Part shown: positions 34,626-43,696 of the stretch, in pieces
Numbering within the stretch: the stretch's first letter is position 1
Layout of the letters: each line of letters starts with the position of its first letter
Source of the DNA: Ilumatobacter fluminis
GTDB lineage: Bacteria > Actinomycetota > Acidimicrobiia > Acidimicrobiales > Ilumatobacteraceae
Assembly: GCF_004364865.1 (NCBI RefSeq)
Contig: NZ_SOAU01000001.1
Span: 372,001-436,000, forward strand
Length of the DNA: 64,000 nt
Reading direction: 5' to 3'
Program-made: the position numbers and the translations under genes
The notes under the pieces: generated by a model
The model's input: only the letters and a program-made list of their open reading frames with translations
Databases searched by the model: none
What the model was told of the DNA's origin: nothing

Positions 34626-35555
34626 ATGAACCAGTACCCCCCACCACAACCGAGCAGGACGCCCCCCGGCCTGCCCGGACAACGTGGTCGGTTCGCCGTG
34701 ATGGTCGCGTTGGCCGCAGTCGCGGTCGGCGCGACCGTCTACAGCGGCGGCACCGCTCCGGCTGCCACCGAAGCGGCCGACGAGGAAACGATCGTGTCGG
34801 TCGCGCTGAGCGAGTCGCCCGAACCCGTCGTCGACGGCACGACGTCTGCAGCGACGGTGCCGACCACGACCCCCGCCGCCGTCGAGGCCACCCCGAGCAC
34901 TGACCCGACGGCAACGGCCGACACGGCCGTCTCGTCCGACACGGGTGAGTCGGTCGGATCGACCGAAGCCGGATCGACCGAAGCCGGAGCGGTGACCGAG
35001 GACGCCCCCGTCGCCGAGAGCGCCTCCTCGATCACGCCCGACCAGCCCTACACCGACGACTTCACCGCCGACTCCGGCAACTGGAGGACGATGACGGGTT
35101 CGTGGGCCGTGCAGGCCGGCACCCTGGTGCAGAGCGACCCGAGCGGCTTCGACCTCATCAACACCCTCGACCTCGACCTGCCTGCCGAGTACGACGTGAC
35201 CGTCAGCATGCAGGCGCAGGGCGACAACCTCGGCGGGGGCATCGTCGTCGGTCTGAGCAACACTGCGTCGCGGCGCGGTGCGTACCTGATCGACTTCACG
35301 GCGGGCGGGACCTTCCTTCGGTGGGGCCGCTACGACGTCGACACCGGTATCTACAAGTACCTCGGCGGACTGAACGTCGGCAGCGACGTCGCTGCCTGGA
35401 ACACGCTCCGCGTGAAGGTTGCCGAGTCGGAGTCGACCGTGTTCTTCAACGGCGATCCGCAAGGCACGTTCGACCCGGTCGTCGGTGGCATGGCCGGACT
35501 CGTCACCTCCGAGTCGACGGTCGCCTTCGACGACCTCACCATCGAGGCCCTCTGA
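34626..35555 (+). CDS. Surface protein with ConA/LamG-like C-terminal domain
   Basis: A 309-residue protein. A short Pro-rich cytoplasmic start (MNQYPPPQPSRTPPG) is followed by one transmembrane helix (about 20-40), a long Thr/Ala/Glu linker (to ~135) and a beta-rich C-terminal domain. That domain (YTDDFTADSGNWRTMTGSW, GIVVGLSNTASRRGAYLIDF, WNTLRVKVAESESTVFFNG, FDDLTIEAL) resembles concanavalin-like/DUF1080 carbohydrate-binding modules. The linker holds a duplicated GSTEAGSTEAG. Its stop overlaps the start of the acyltransferase fusion (TGATG), so both are in one operon that may act at the cell surface. Confidence 0.75.
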   Translation: MNQYPPPQPSRTPPGLPGQRGRFAVMVALAAVAVGATVYSGGTAPAATEAADEETIVSVALSESPEPVVDGTTSAATVPTTTPAAVEATPSTDPTATADTAVSSDTGESVGSTEAGSTEAGAVTEDAPVAESASSITPDQPYTDDFTADSGNWRTMTGSWAVQAGTLVQSDPSGFDLINTLDLDLPAEYDVTVSMQAQGDNLGGGIVVGLSNTASRRGAYLIDFTAGGTFLRWGRYDVDTGIYKYLGGLNVGSDVAAWNTLRVKVAESESTVFFNGDPQGTFDPVVGGMAGLVTSESTVAFDDLTIEAL

Positions 35556-38101
35556 TGTCGAACCAGCTGCACCGCGTCGCCGCGTCGACGGGCGGCAGCT
35601 CTGCCGAGTGGGAGCCGCCCCGGCAATACGCCGACGAGCTGCCGGCGCCGACCGTCGCCGTCACGTCGTCTCGACGCAAGCGCGACGACAGCCTCGACGT
35701 GATGCGCACCGTCGCGCTCGTGCGCGTCGTCGTGTGGCACGCCTTCGGCATCGCCTTCATCTCGTGGGTCGTCGCGACGATGCCGATCATGTTCTTCGTG
35801 GCCGGCTCGCTCCTGGCCGGCTCGCTCGACCGGATGCGCGTGCGCGACATGTATCGCAAGCGCCTGAAACGGCTCCTCGTGCCCTACTGGTTCTTCGGCG
35901 GCACGGTGCTCCTGGTCGCCCAGTTCGCCTACCTGATGGACCCGACCGTCGCCCGCTATGTCGAGCCGTCGCGCGTCTTCGCATGGATCTTCCCGGTCGT
36001 CGACCCGTCGGTCTCGCTCTGGGAAGGCGGCTGGGCGTCGAGCCCGATGTGGTACCTGCGCGTGTACCTGTGGCTGCTCGTCCTCTCGCCCGTGCTGCGC
36101 TGGGCCGTGAAGCGGTTCGGTTCGTTGGCGCTGCTGCCGTCGGTCGTGATCGCCGCCGTGATGGAGATGTGGCTGCACCATCCGACGGCCGTCCAAGGCC
36201 CGACCGGACTCGTCCCGAGCGAGGCGTCGTGGATGCTCGGCGAGACCGCCCTGTTCTCGTTCTTCCTGATGCTCGGCTTCCTCCACCACGACGGTGCGTT
36301 CGAACGGCTCACCACGTGGGCCGCCGCCGAGTGGATGCTGATCGCCGCCGTCGGCACGTTCCTGTGGTGGACCGTGTTCCCCGCACCGACCGGGGTCATC
36401 AACCACTCGTTCATCGGTCTGCTCGCCAGCGGCATCGGCTGGATCGCACTGTTCCTCGTCGCCAAGCCGTGGCTGCTCGGCGCGACCGACAACGACATCG
36501 GCAAGGCGATCGTGTACTGGTTCACCGCGCGGGCGATGTCGGTCTACCTGTGGCACAGCCCAGCGATCGCGATCGGCTACTGGCTGATGGGCGGCATCGC
36601 CCCCGACGCCGCCCGCATCTGGGTGCTCGTTCCCACCGCTGCGCTCACCGTGCTCGCCGTCGTGCTGTTCGGCTGGATCGAAGACATCGCCAGCGGTCAG
36701 CCCGCCCGCCTGTGGCCGCGTCCGGCCGCCTCGGTCATGTGGCGCTGGCCCGACGCCATGCCCTGGGGGCAGCGGCGCGGCAATGCCGTGCTGAGCGGGC
36801 TCGCGCTCGGACTGCTGGCGGCCACCACGTTCGCCGCCGTCGCCGTCAACCGCAGCGGTGCCGATTCGGTGAGCGCCGCCGGACCGACCGCCGCCGCGAC
36901 CGCGTCGGCCGACGAGTCCGAGCTGCCGCCGCCCCCCAGCGGCAGCCCGGCGATCGCCGACTTCGGCGACTCGACCGACGCCGCCGACACCACGTCGACT
37001 GACACCGAGCTCCCGCCTGCACCGAGCGGAAGCCCCGACATCGCCGACTTCGGTGAATCGAGCGACGACGGCGCCACCGAGACGGACGACTCGGAGCTCC
37101 CGCCTGCACCGAGCGGAAGCCCCGACATCGCCGACTTCGGCTCGACCGACACCGCCGATGCAGCCGACGCCGTCGCGCCGACGGCAGCCTCGGGCGACCT
37201 CGACTCGGTCGTCGCCGACTGGTTGGCGGCGAAGGGCGTCGACGGCGTCCGCGTCGCCGTCGTGGACGGCGCCGGCACGATGACCACCGCCGCGGTCGGC
37301 GACGTCGCACTCGACGACGTCGTCCCGATCACGTCCACCACCAAGACGATGACGGCGGCGATCATCCTCGACCTCGCCGAGCAAGGCGTGCTCGACCTCG
37401 ACGGTCCGCTGCCCGCAGTCGCCGCCCTCCCCGAGTTCCCGTACAACGACCAGATCACGATCCGACAGCTGCTGATGCACACGTCCGGCCTGGTCGCCTA
37501 TCAGTCGGCCACCGGCTACGACCAGACGCAGTACCTGACCGACATCGAGGCGGTCACGATGTCGGGCAACACGCCGCTCGAGTGGGAGCCCGGCACCGCT
37601 CGCGGCTACAGCAACTCCGGCTTCCTCCTGCTCGGCCTGATCGCCGAACAGGTCACCGGTCGACCGTACGCCGATCTCGTCGCCGACCGCACCGCGGCTC
37701 TCGGACTCACCACGATGCAGCTCGACGACAACCAGGTCGGCGGCTGGGTCGGATCATCGGCCGGCGGCCTGGAGGCGTCGGTCGTCGATCTCGCCACATG
37801 GGGCTCCGCCCTGTTCCAGCAGGATCTCGTCCTCTCACCCGAGATGGTCGCCGAGATGACCGACGTGTCGAACGACTTCCGAGCCGGTCTCGGCGCCTTC
37901 CCGGTCTGCCCCTGCTCGGTCGCCGAGGACGGAACGCCGATCGTCACGTCGATCGGTCACAACGGCGGCGAGGTCTCGGTGCAGTACTCGCCGTCGGACG
38001 ACCTCGTGGTCGCGGTGAGCCTGACCGAGTCACTCTGGACCGACGAGCTGAACGAGCAGGACGTCTACGACCTGCTCGCCTCGATCCGCACCACCTTCTG
38101 A
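35555..38101 (+). CDS. Acyltransferase-3 membrane domain fused to a class C beta-lactamase-like domain
   Basis: An 848-residue protein. Residues ~45-400 form a multi-helix acyltransferase-3 domain with the family opening DDSLDVMRTVALVRVVVWHAFG (His in the first helix). A linker (about 440-545) has three copies of ELPPxPSGSPxIADFG. The C-terminal ~300 residues are a serine-hydrolase domain with STTK (near 592), YSN (near 684) and HNGG (near 802), the three class C/PBP4 catalytic motifs. The first domain would move acyl groups across the membrane, and the second could add or remove them, or cut peptides, outside. The start ATG 35555 overlaps the previous stop. Confidence 0.88.
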   Translation: MSNQLHRVAASTGGSSAEWEPPRQYADELPAPTVAVTSSRRKRDDSLDVMRTVALVRVVVWHAFGIAFISWVVATMPIMFFVAGSLLAGSLDRMRVRDMYRKRLKRLLVPYWFFGGTVLLVAQFAYLMDPTVARYVEPSRVFAWIFPVVDPSVSLWEGGWASSPMWYLRVYLWLLVLSPVLRWAVKRFGSLALLPSVVIAAVMEMWLHHPTAVQGPTGLVPSEASWMLGETALFSFFLMLGFLHHDGAFERLTTWAAAEWMLIAAVGTFLWWTVFPAPTGVINHSFIGLLASGIGWIALFLVAKPWLLGATDNDIGKAIVYWFTARAMSVYLWHSPAIAIGYWLMGGIAPDAARIWVLVPTAALTVLAVVLFGWIEDIASGQPARLWPRPAASVMWRWPDAMPWGQRRGNAVLSGLALGLLAATTFAAVAVNRSGADSVSAAGPTAAATASADESELPPPPSGSPAIADFGDSTDAADTTSTDTELPPAPSGSPDIADFGESSDDGATETDDSELPPAPSGSPDIADFGSTDTADAADAVAPTAASGDLDSVVADWLAAKGVDGVRVAVVDGAGTMTTAAVGDVALDDVVPITSTTKTMTAAIILDLAEQGVLDLDGPLPAVAALPEFPYNDQITIRQLLMHTSGLVAYQSATGYDQTQYLTDIEAVTMSGNTPLEWEPGTARGYSNSGFLLLGLIAEQVTGRPYADLVADRTAALGLTTMQLDDNQVGGWVGSSAGGLEASVVDLATWGSALFQQDLVLSPEMVAEMTDVSNDFRAGLGAFPVCPCSVAEDGTPIVTSIGHNGGEVSVQYSPSDDLVVAVSLTESLWTDELNEQDVYDLLASIRTTF

Positions 38102-38141
38102 TCGGTCGTCGGTCGGTTCGGTCCGGTCAGGTCGGGTCGGG

Positions 38142-39542
38142 TCACGAACCGTCGGCGTCGTTCGGCCAGAGCGCCGTGTCGGGGTGGAACTGGCTCCACG
38201 CGAACCAGAACGCTTCGTGCACGCCGACCTCGCCGTCGTCGGTCGAGGCGACGAAGCCGCCTCCGTCGGTCGTGACGGTCACCCCGCCGAAGCGGACTTC
38301 GTCGCTGTCGGCGAGCGCCGTCCGCAGGGCATCGACCCCGAAGGCGATCGTGGTGCCGTCGTCGAGGAGCACACCGAGCACCGGCTGCTGCACCCCGAGC
38401 CGGTTGTCGACGTCACCGATCGGGAAGATCGGACCGTTGTCGTCGCGCCCGTCGAGGGGATCGTCGGCGTACGAGCGCCCGATGCCGCCGTCCTCGGCGA
38501 CGATCGACGTGTCCGGGTGCTCCGCCTTCCACTCGCCCCACGTGCTCACCGTCACCGAGTGCTGCTCGAGCACGACGCCGTCGTCGTGGAGCGGGCCGCT
38601 CACCGCCGCACCCGTGAACGTGTCGAAGACCGACATCGTCGTCAGGTCGTACATGACCTTGTTCGACCGATTCAGTAGCCCCGACGTGCGCAGCACCAGC
38701 GGCTCGTCACCGCCCGGCACCGCGTCGGTCGCGAACGCCTGGGCCGACCCGCACAGGGTGCAGTAGGGGATGCCGAAGCGGCGTCCGCCGATCGTGATGT
38801 TCACCATCTCGTGGACCTGCATCACGTTCTTCGGGAACGCCACTGCCTCGCCGCCCTCGTCGACGCCGAACACGATCGCGTCGTCCGGGTAGTAGTCGCC
38901 CTCGGCGGCATCGACGAGCGCGGGGTCGTCGAGCGCGGGGATGCAGCCGGGGACACAGCGGCTCGTGTCGCCGAGCGGACGGTCGTCGATGAAGACGCCA
39001 CCCCAGCCGATCCAGCGCCAGTCGATCTCAGCATCGACGTCGCCGAAGAACGGCTGCCAACCGTGGTCGGCGAGTGCGAACAGGTCGCCCTTCGACCGCT
39101 GGTAGTCGGGCGGAGCCGGTGTGTCCCACGCGATGAGGTGGTTCGTCACGACCGTCCAAGGCGTGCGATTCGCATCCGGGTCGTCGGCGAGGTCGACGCC
39201 GGTCAGGGTGGCGAACCCGTCGAGGTAGGCCTGGGCGGTCGCCAGGTCGGGGGCGAACCGGAGCAGGTCGGCGACGAGCCACGCATGCCGGGTGTCGCCG
39301 GCTGTGATGAACTCGTCGAAACCGGGTGCCGGCGACGTACCGGTCGGGATGTAGGCGAGCACCTCGTCGAACGCTCTGGTCGCAGCGTCGTTCGGTCCGT
39401 CCGGTGCGGGCGGCGGCTCGGGGTAGGTGATCGTCGCCGCCGTGGCCTGCGGTGGCGGCGCGGTGGTGTCGGTGTCGGAGCTCCCACAGGCGGCGATCGC
39501 TAGGGTTCCGACCAGCAGCCATGCCGTCGTCCCGGAGGTCAT
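38142..39542 (-). CDS. DUF3179-family lipoprotein
   Basis: A 466-residue protein. The signal peptide MTSGTTAWLLVGTLAIAAC ends in a lipobox and is followed by a Thr/Pro linker. The DUF3179 core is evident: YPDDAIVFGVDEGGEAVAFP, MQVHEMVNITIGGRRFGIPYCTLCGSAQAF, LVLRTSGLLNRSNKVMYD and SVFDTFTGAAVSGPL. The conserved PYCTLCGSA Cys pair suggests metal or disulphide chemistry, but no function has been established for the family that I know of. It is convergent with the acyltransferase fusion (40-bp gap). Confidence 0.85.
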   Translation of the reverse strand: MTSGTTAWLLVGTLAIAACGSSDTDTTAPPPQATAATITYPEPPPAPDGPNDAATRAFDEVLAYIPTGTSPAPGFDEFITAGDTRHAWLVADLLRFAPDLATAQAYLDGFATLTGVDLADDPDANRTPWTVVTNHLIAWDTPAPPDYQRSKGDLFALADHGWQPFFGDVDAEIDWRWIGWGGVFIDDRPLGDTSRCVPGCIPALDDPALVDAAEGDYYPDDAIVFGVDEGGEAVAFPKNVMQVHEMVNITIGGRRFGIPYCTLCGSAQAFATDAVPGGDEPLVLRTSGLLNRSNKVMYDLTTMSVFDTFTGAAVSGPLHDDGVVLEQHSVTVSTWGEWKAEHPDTSIVAEDGGIGRSYADDPLDGRDDNGPIFPIGDVDNRLGVQQPVLGVLLDDGTTIAFGVDALRTALADSDEVRFGGVTVTTDGGGFVASTDDGEVGVHEAFWFAWSQFHPDTALWPNDADGS

Positions 39543-39662
39543 GCGGCGAGCGTAGAGTCGGCCGGTCCGGGCAGCCGGTCGACCCGCCCGGTGTTCGCGA
39601 TTTGTTTCGTGGCCCGTCCCGACCTCGTTCGCATCCGGCGATCGACGGCGAGGTGAGCGCCG

Positions 39663-40367
39663 TCACGCGGCGAGCGCGACCTCGCGGAGGCGGGCGGCGA
39701 TCCGGCTGCGTCGGTTGCGGACCGTGCGCGAGGTCACCTCGAGTTGGGCCGCCACCTCGTCGACGCTCGGGTTCTGCAGCAGCAGGTCGATCAAGTCGAG
39801 ATCTGCCGTGGCGACACCGGCCAGTCGTGCGTCGGCGAGCAACTCGGCCAGCTCGGTCTCGGGGCCGCCGTCGTGCTCGATCGGCGTCGGTGCGGCCCAC
39901 CGGTCACCGTCGAACAGCGGGAGTTCGTCGTTCGACTTGCGCCGCTCCTGACGGCGGAACGCATGCCACTCGGCGTCGGCCAAGAGCGCGGCGGCGACGA
40001 ACCGGTTCCGGCGACACGGGTCGTAGGTCCGAACGGCGATCCAGGCAGCCGACAGGAGGTCTTCGAACGCCCGCGTCTCGCGTCGACGCTTGGCGATCGA
40101 CAGCAGCCCGCGACGCAGTCGTTCGATGACGATTCGGGCCGCGAGCTCGTCGTCGCGTGCGATCGCGACCAGGCGGCGGAGGAGCAGGTCGGCCTCGGCC
40201 GAGTCGGTGCGATCGCCACCGACGGCGTTCACGACCTCGTCGAGATCCGCAGGCGGTTCGGGGAGCAATCCCCATCGCCCGGCTCGGCCGACGGCGACCG
40301 GGCAGTGGGAGAGGCGGAGCCACTCGGTGGCGAGACGGGCATTGGTGGTGTACCAGCGATCGGACAT
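39663..40367 (-). CDS. Sigma-like/HTH transcription factor
   Basis: A 234-residue protein from ATG 40365-40367. The C-terminal helix-turn-helix (NPSVDEVAAQLEVTSRTVRNRRSRIAARL) is clear. The middle (IVIERLRRGLLSIAKRRRETRAFEDLLSAAWIAVRTYDP...RFVAAALLADAEWHAFRRQER) follows the sigma-70 region 2 pattern seen in poorly characterised actinobacterial sigma-like proteins. An N-terminal Trp/Cys segment (ATEWLRLSHCPVAVG) has no match I know. It is upstream of and divergent from the FHA gene. No anti-sigma factor is adjacent. Confidence 0.65.
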   Translation of the reverse strand: MSDRWYTTNARLATEWLRLSHCPVAVGRAGRWGLLPEPPADLDEVVNAVGGDRTDSAEADLLLRRLVAIARDDELAARIVIERLRRGLLSIAKRRRETRAFEDLLSAAWIAVRTYDPCRRNRFVAAALLADAEWHAFRRQERRKSNDELPLFDGDRWAAPTPIEHDGGPETELAELLADARLAGVATADLDLIDLLLQNPSVDEVAAQLEVTSRTVRNRRSRIAARLREVALAA

Positions 40368-40551
40368 GCCGGCCACCATGCCGATCGAGGCTCACCGCAG
40401 GTCTCACAGGGCTTCACATCGGTCGGAGACGCGGTCTCACCGCTGGCTCGCGACTCCTCACAGCGGGTTCACCGCACCAGGTCAGCGGCGATTTCTCGAT
40501 TTGTTCGCCTCTGCTTTCCGGATCGGCCGGTGAACGACCTTCCCGAGGGTC

Positions 40552-41700
40552 GTGGAGTCATCGATCACGATCCGCTGCACGGCCGGCCCCGACGCCGGCT
40601 GGGAGCAACCACTCGGTACCGGCCGCCGGTGGCTCGGTCGCGCCTCGGGCGACCTGAGCATCGCCGACCCGACCCTCGAAGCCCACCACGCGCTGATCGA
40701 CGTCGGCCCGACCGGTGACGCGTCGATCATCCAGACCGCGGGTCGGTCGCCACTCTGCGTCGACGGGCTCGTCGCCGACGGGTGGGTGCCGCTCGTGCCG
40801 GGGTCGGTCGTCGAGGCCGGCTGGAGTCGGCTCGAGATCGTCGGAGCCGGCACGGTGCGTTCCGGTCCGGATCTCGGCGGCGCCGGCGCGATCCATGCCC
40901 CGCTCGCAGGGTCGGCCGACGACCTCCGACGCTTCGAACGCGACCTCGAACGGGTCGCTCCGGCACTGCGCCGAGCCCACCTGGAACGCCGTCCGCCGGG
41001 CACCGTGGAGGTGGGTGTCGCGTCGCTCGTGCTGGCGCCACGGGTGCTCGACCGATCCGGTCGGCCCATCGCGGCCGACGGGTGGAGCGACCCGACGGCC
41101 GCCGCCGTCGAACGGTTGGCCCGGCACGAGGTGCCCGTCCGGATCGAGCTCGTCGCGGGTGAAGCCGTCGCCGTCGTCGGCCCGCACCGTGATGCCGTGA
41201 TCGCCTCCATGCTCGGCCAGCTGGCCCCGATCCGGCGGGCCACCGTGCTCGTGGTCGACGCCGACGACGCCGAGGCGTTCGCAGCGGTCGACCGTCCCCT
41301 CGTCGTCCGGTGCGAGTCCGTCGACGACGTGCCGTCGTGGTGCCGTTCGACGCTCGACATCGGGGCGACCTGGCGGGGTACCTGGCACCACGGGCCAGGC
41401 TCGGTGATCCGGCTCCACGCCGCCGCCCGACGAGAGGCACCGTCCCCACCGTCGTCCCCACCGTCGTCAGGGACGCTCGTCGCTGAGGAGGTAGCGCGGC
41501 CCGGTGCCGAGCGTCGCCGCCGCGTCGTCGGGGTTCCACAGGCCGCACGACGAGAGCGACAGGCATCCACATCCGATGCAGCCGTCGAGTTCGTCACGGA
41601 GCCGGGTGAGGATCGCGATCTGTTCGTCGAGTCGGGGCTGCCAGGTGCGTGCCAGCTTCGCCCAGTCCTTCGAGGTCGGGGTCCGCCGGTCGGGGAGTGA
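40552..41700 (+). CDS. FHA-domain protein, 3' end overlapping soxR
   Basis: A 382-residue frame from GTG 40552 (GAGGGT upstream). Residues ~5-90 look like a forkhead-associated domain (GTGRRWLGRASGDLSIADPTLEAHHALIDV), which binds phosphothreonine. The middle (about 100-300) has GEAVAVVGPHRDAVIASMLGQLAPIRRATVLVVDADD, like the FHA-FtsK/EccC type but without a P-loop. The last ~77 codons run antisense through soxR (41467-41700) and read as Arg/Glu-rich non-domain sequence. The original stop may have been lost, or a frameshift present. Confidence 0.6.
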   Translation: MESSITIRCTAGPDAGWEQPLGTGRRWLGRASGDLSIADPTLEAHHALIDVGPTGDASIIQTAGRSPLCVDGLVADGWVPLVPGSVVEAGWSRLEIVGAGTVRSGPDLGGAGAIHAPLAGSADDLRRFERDLERVAPALRRAHLERRPPGTVEVGVASLVLAPRVLDRSGRPIAADGWSDPTAAAVERLARHEVPVRIELVAGEAVAVVGPHRDAVIASMLGQLAPIRRATVLVVDADDAEAFAAVDRPLVVRCESVDDVPSWCRSTLDIGATWRGTWHHGPGSVIRLHAAARREAPSPPSSPPSSGTLVAEEVARPGAERRRRVVGVPQAARRERQASTSDAAVEFVTEPGEDRDLFVESGLPGACQLRPVLRGRGPPVGE

Positions 41701-41928
41701 GGCGAGCGCCTCTGCCACTTCCGCCAGGCTCAACCCGACCCGCTGCGCGATCCGGATGAAGCTCACCCGTCGCAGCACGTCGGGGTGGTACCGGCGATGT
41801 CCCGATTCGTTCCGTTCCGACTGGATCAACCCATGTTCTTCGTAGAAACGTAACGCCGATGTCGCGACGCCGGCGCGCTCGGCGACCTCGCCGATGGTGA
41901 ATCGTCGTTGCCCCTTGACTTCAACCAT
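41467..41928 (-). CDS. soxR: SoxR-type redox-sensing MerR regulator
   Basis: A 153-residue protein. The MerR helix-turn-helix (RFTIGEVAERAGVATSALRFYEEHGLIQSERNESGHRRY) is followed by a dimer helix. The cluster CIGCGCLSLSSC, spaced C-x2-C-x-C-x5-C, holds the [2Fe-2S] centre of SoxR exactly as in the family. Oxidation of the cluster by redox-cycling compounds switches the protein to an activator. A palindrome overlaps its own start codon. The divergent Rieske protein at 41944 is the likely target; actinobacterial SoxR usually controls small redox-enzyme regulons rather than soxS. Confidence 0.93.
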   Translation of the reverse strand: MVEVKGQRRFTIGEVAERAGVATSALRFYEEHGLIQSERNESGHRRYHPDVLRRVSFIRIAQRVGLSLAEVAEALASLPDRRTPTSKDWAKLARTWQPRLDEQIAILTRLRDELDGCIGCGCLSLSSCGLWNPDDAAATLGTGPRYLLSDERP

Positions 41929-41937
41929 GCTTGAAGT
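41918..41937 (+). promoter_or_regulatory. SoxR operator candidate overlapping the soxR start
   Basis: ACTTCAA-CCATGC-TTGAAGT is a perfect 7-6-7 inverted repeat between divergent soxR and the Rieske gene. It covers the soxR ATG (41926-41928). TTGACT (41915-41920) and TTTTAC (41937-41942) could be the rightward -35 and -10, placing the rightward transcript start at or inside the annotated GTG region. Confidence 0.6.
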
Positions 41938-41943
41938 TTTACC

Positions 41944-43605
41944 GTGACCGCCGTGACGACAGCAATCGACAACCAGGCCGGCGAGCAGACGGTGATCGGC
42001 CACATCGACGACTTTGACGTGGCCGCCATGAAGATGGTGAAGGTCGACGGGCATCGCCTGTGCGTCGTGCGCACGAGCGACGGCGTCTACGCACTCGACC
42101 AGGCATGCCCGCACGAGGGGTACGGACTCACGACCGGCGAGCTCGACGGCGACCTGATCACGTGCGCGTGGCACAACTGGAAGTTCCGGGTGAGCGACGG
42201 GTCGTGCGTGCTCGGGGAGGAAGACGTGCGCACCTACCCCGTTTCGGTCGCCGACGACGGCACCCTCGCCGTCGAGTTCAGCGAACCCGATCCGGCCGTC
42301 ATCCGACCGAAGCTGATGACCAGTCTGCGGAGCGGCATCGAGCGCCAGTACATCGGCCAGGTGTCGCGCGACATCGTCCGGCTCCTGCGCGCCGACGCCA
42401 ACCCCGGCGAGCTCATCTGGGAAGCCGTCGCCTACGGGGCGCCGCGGGCGGAGTTCGGATGGGGCCACTCGATCGCATCGCTGACCGACTGCCTCGGCAT
42501 GGTCGTTCAGTACGAGAACGACGACCGGGCGCTGCCGATCGTCCAGGCCATCGCCGGCGTCGCCGAGACCGAACGCGGCCGTCCGGAACGGCCGCTCGCC
42601 GACGCGCTGCCGACCCTCCCACCCGACGCCCGCGCCGAGTTCCGGCGCCAGGTCGAGGGCGAGAGTGTCGAGGGCGCCCAGTCGGTGCTGCGAGCGGCGA
42701 TCCACGACGGTGCCGACGCCGCGATGTTGAAGCCGTGGTTCACCGACGTCGTCAGCGACCACCTGCTCGGCTACGGGCACGGGGCGATCTACGCCCAGAA
42801 GGCGTTCCAGCTCCTCGAACGAATCGGATGGGACCGGGCCGACACCGTCCTGCCGCACCTCGTGCCGACCATCGTCTACGGCACCCGTGAGGACAAGTTG
42901 CCGTACATGAAGCTGTTCCACCGCGGCGTCGACCAACTCGACCTGCGCGACCTCGCTGAACGGGCGAACGAACCCGATCCGAACTGGGTCGACGACGGGC
43001 GCCTGCTGACGGCGCTGCTCGGCCCCGACCGTACCGAGGCGGCTCTCGCCACCGGCGCAGCGCTGGCGGGCGGCGCCTCACTCGAAGACGTGCTCGACGT
43101 CGTCACGCTCGCCGTGTCGGAGCGGATGCTGCGCTACGACACCGACGGCGAGCTCGACTTCCACGACGACTTCGGCTGGCTCGACATCACACACGGCATG
43201 ACCTACGCCAACGCGGCGCGGTGGCACGTGGGTGACGGCCCGGTCACCGTCGACGACGTCCGCCTCGTGTTGTGGACGGCGTTCCTCGCCAACTGGACCG
43301 GTCGCCACGAATGGCACACCGCCGTCGGGGATCGGGCCGAGATCGAACCCCGCTCGAACGATCTGCTCGAGTACGGGCGCTCGCTGCAGCACGAGGCGCT
43401 GCTCGACGGCACGACGGCGTTCATCGTCCACGCCCACGCCGTCAAGATGAGCGTGGCGGCAACCGAGGAAGCGGCCCGGTTGGGAACGTCCGCGCCGCTC
43501 GACGCCACCGCCCGCTTCATGGCCGCCCCGAAGCTCGAACGCTTCGTCGCCGCCACCGTGACCCGCAGCATCGACTTCCTCAGCGGCAAAGCCCACCGCG
43601 ACTGA
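41944..43605 (+). CDS. Rieske [2Fe-2S] protein with large helical domain
   Basis: A 553-residue protein from GTG 41944; a GTG at 41953 is possible if the mRNA is leaderless. Residues ~15-115 form a Rieske ferredoxin domain: CPHEGYGLTTG, then CAWHNWKF, the C-x-H...C-x2-H ligands of the cluster. The remaining ~430 residues are mostly helical and repeat-like (LLGYGHGAIYAQKAFQLLERIG, LPHLVPTIVYGTREDKLPY), with His-rich stretches (LDFHDDFGWLDITHGMTYANA) that could hold a second cofactor. I do not know this C-terminal family well. Control by SoxR would make it part of a redox-stress response. Confidence 0.8.
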   Translation: MTAVTTAIDNQAGEQTVIGHIDDFDVAAMKMVKVDGHRLCVVRTSDGVYALDQACPHEGYGLTTGELDGDLITCAWHNWKFRVSDGSCVLGEEDVRTYPVSVADDGTLAVEFSEPDPAVIRPKLMTSLRSGIERQYIGQVSRDIVRLLRADANPGELIWEAVAYGAPRAEFGWGHSIASLTDCLGMVVQYENDDRALPIVQAIAGVAETERGRPERPLADALPTLPPDARAEFRRQVEGESVEGAQSVLRAAIHDGADAAMLKPWFTDVVSDHLLGYGHGAIYAQKAFQLLERIGWDRADTVLPHLVPTIVYGTREDKLPYMKLFHRGVDQLDLRDLAERANEPDPNWVDDGRLLTALLGPDRTEAALATGAALAGGASLEDVLDVVTLAVSERMLRYDTDGELDFHDDFGWLDITHGMTYANAARWHVGDGPVTVDDVRLVLWTAFLANWTGRHEWHTAVGDRAEIEPRSNDLLEYGRSLQHEALLDGTTAFIVHAHAVKMSVAATEEAARLGTSAPLDATARFMAAPKLERFVAATVTRSIDFLSGKAHRD

Positions 43606-43608
43606 CCG

Positions 43609-43696
43609 GTCGGAGGCAATCGGGTCAGGTGTCGGAGGCAATCGGGTCAGGTGTCGGAGGCAATCGGGTCAGGTGTCGGAGGCAATCGGGTCAGGT
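43609..43696 (+). repeat. Four tandem copies of a 22-bp unit
   Basis: GTCGGAGGCAATCGGGTCAGGT repeats four times (starts at 43609, 43631, 43653 and 43675) with no change seen by eye, then runs into the 170-bp element. A perfect array implies recent expansion. Confidence 0.9.

Noticed and set aside
35351..37480. 709-codon reverse frame opposite the acyltransferase fusion
   Set aside because: His/Asp/Arg-rich low-complexity translation; the opposite strand has clear catalytic motifs and helices.
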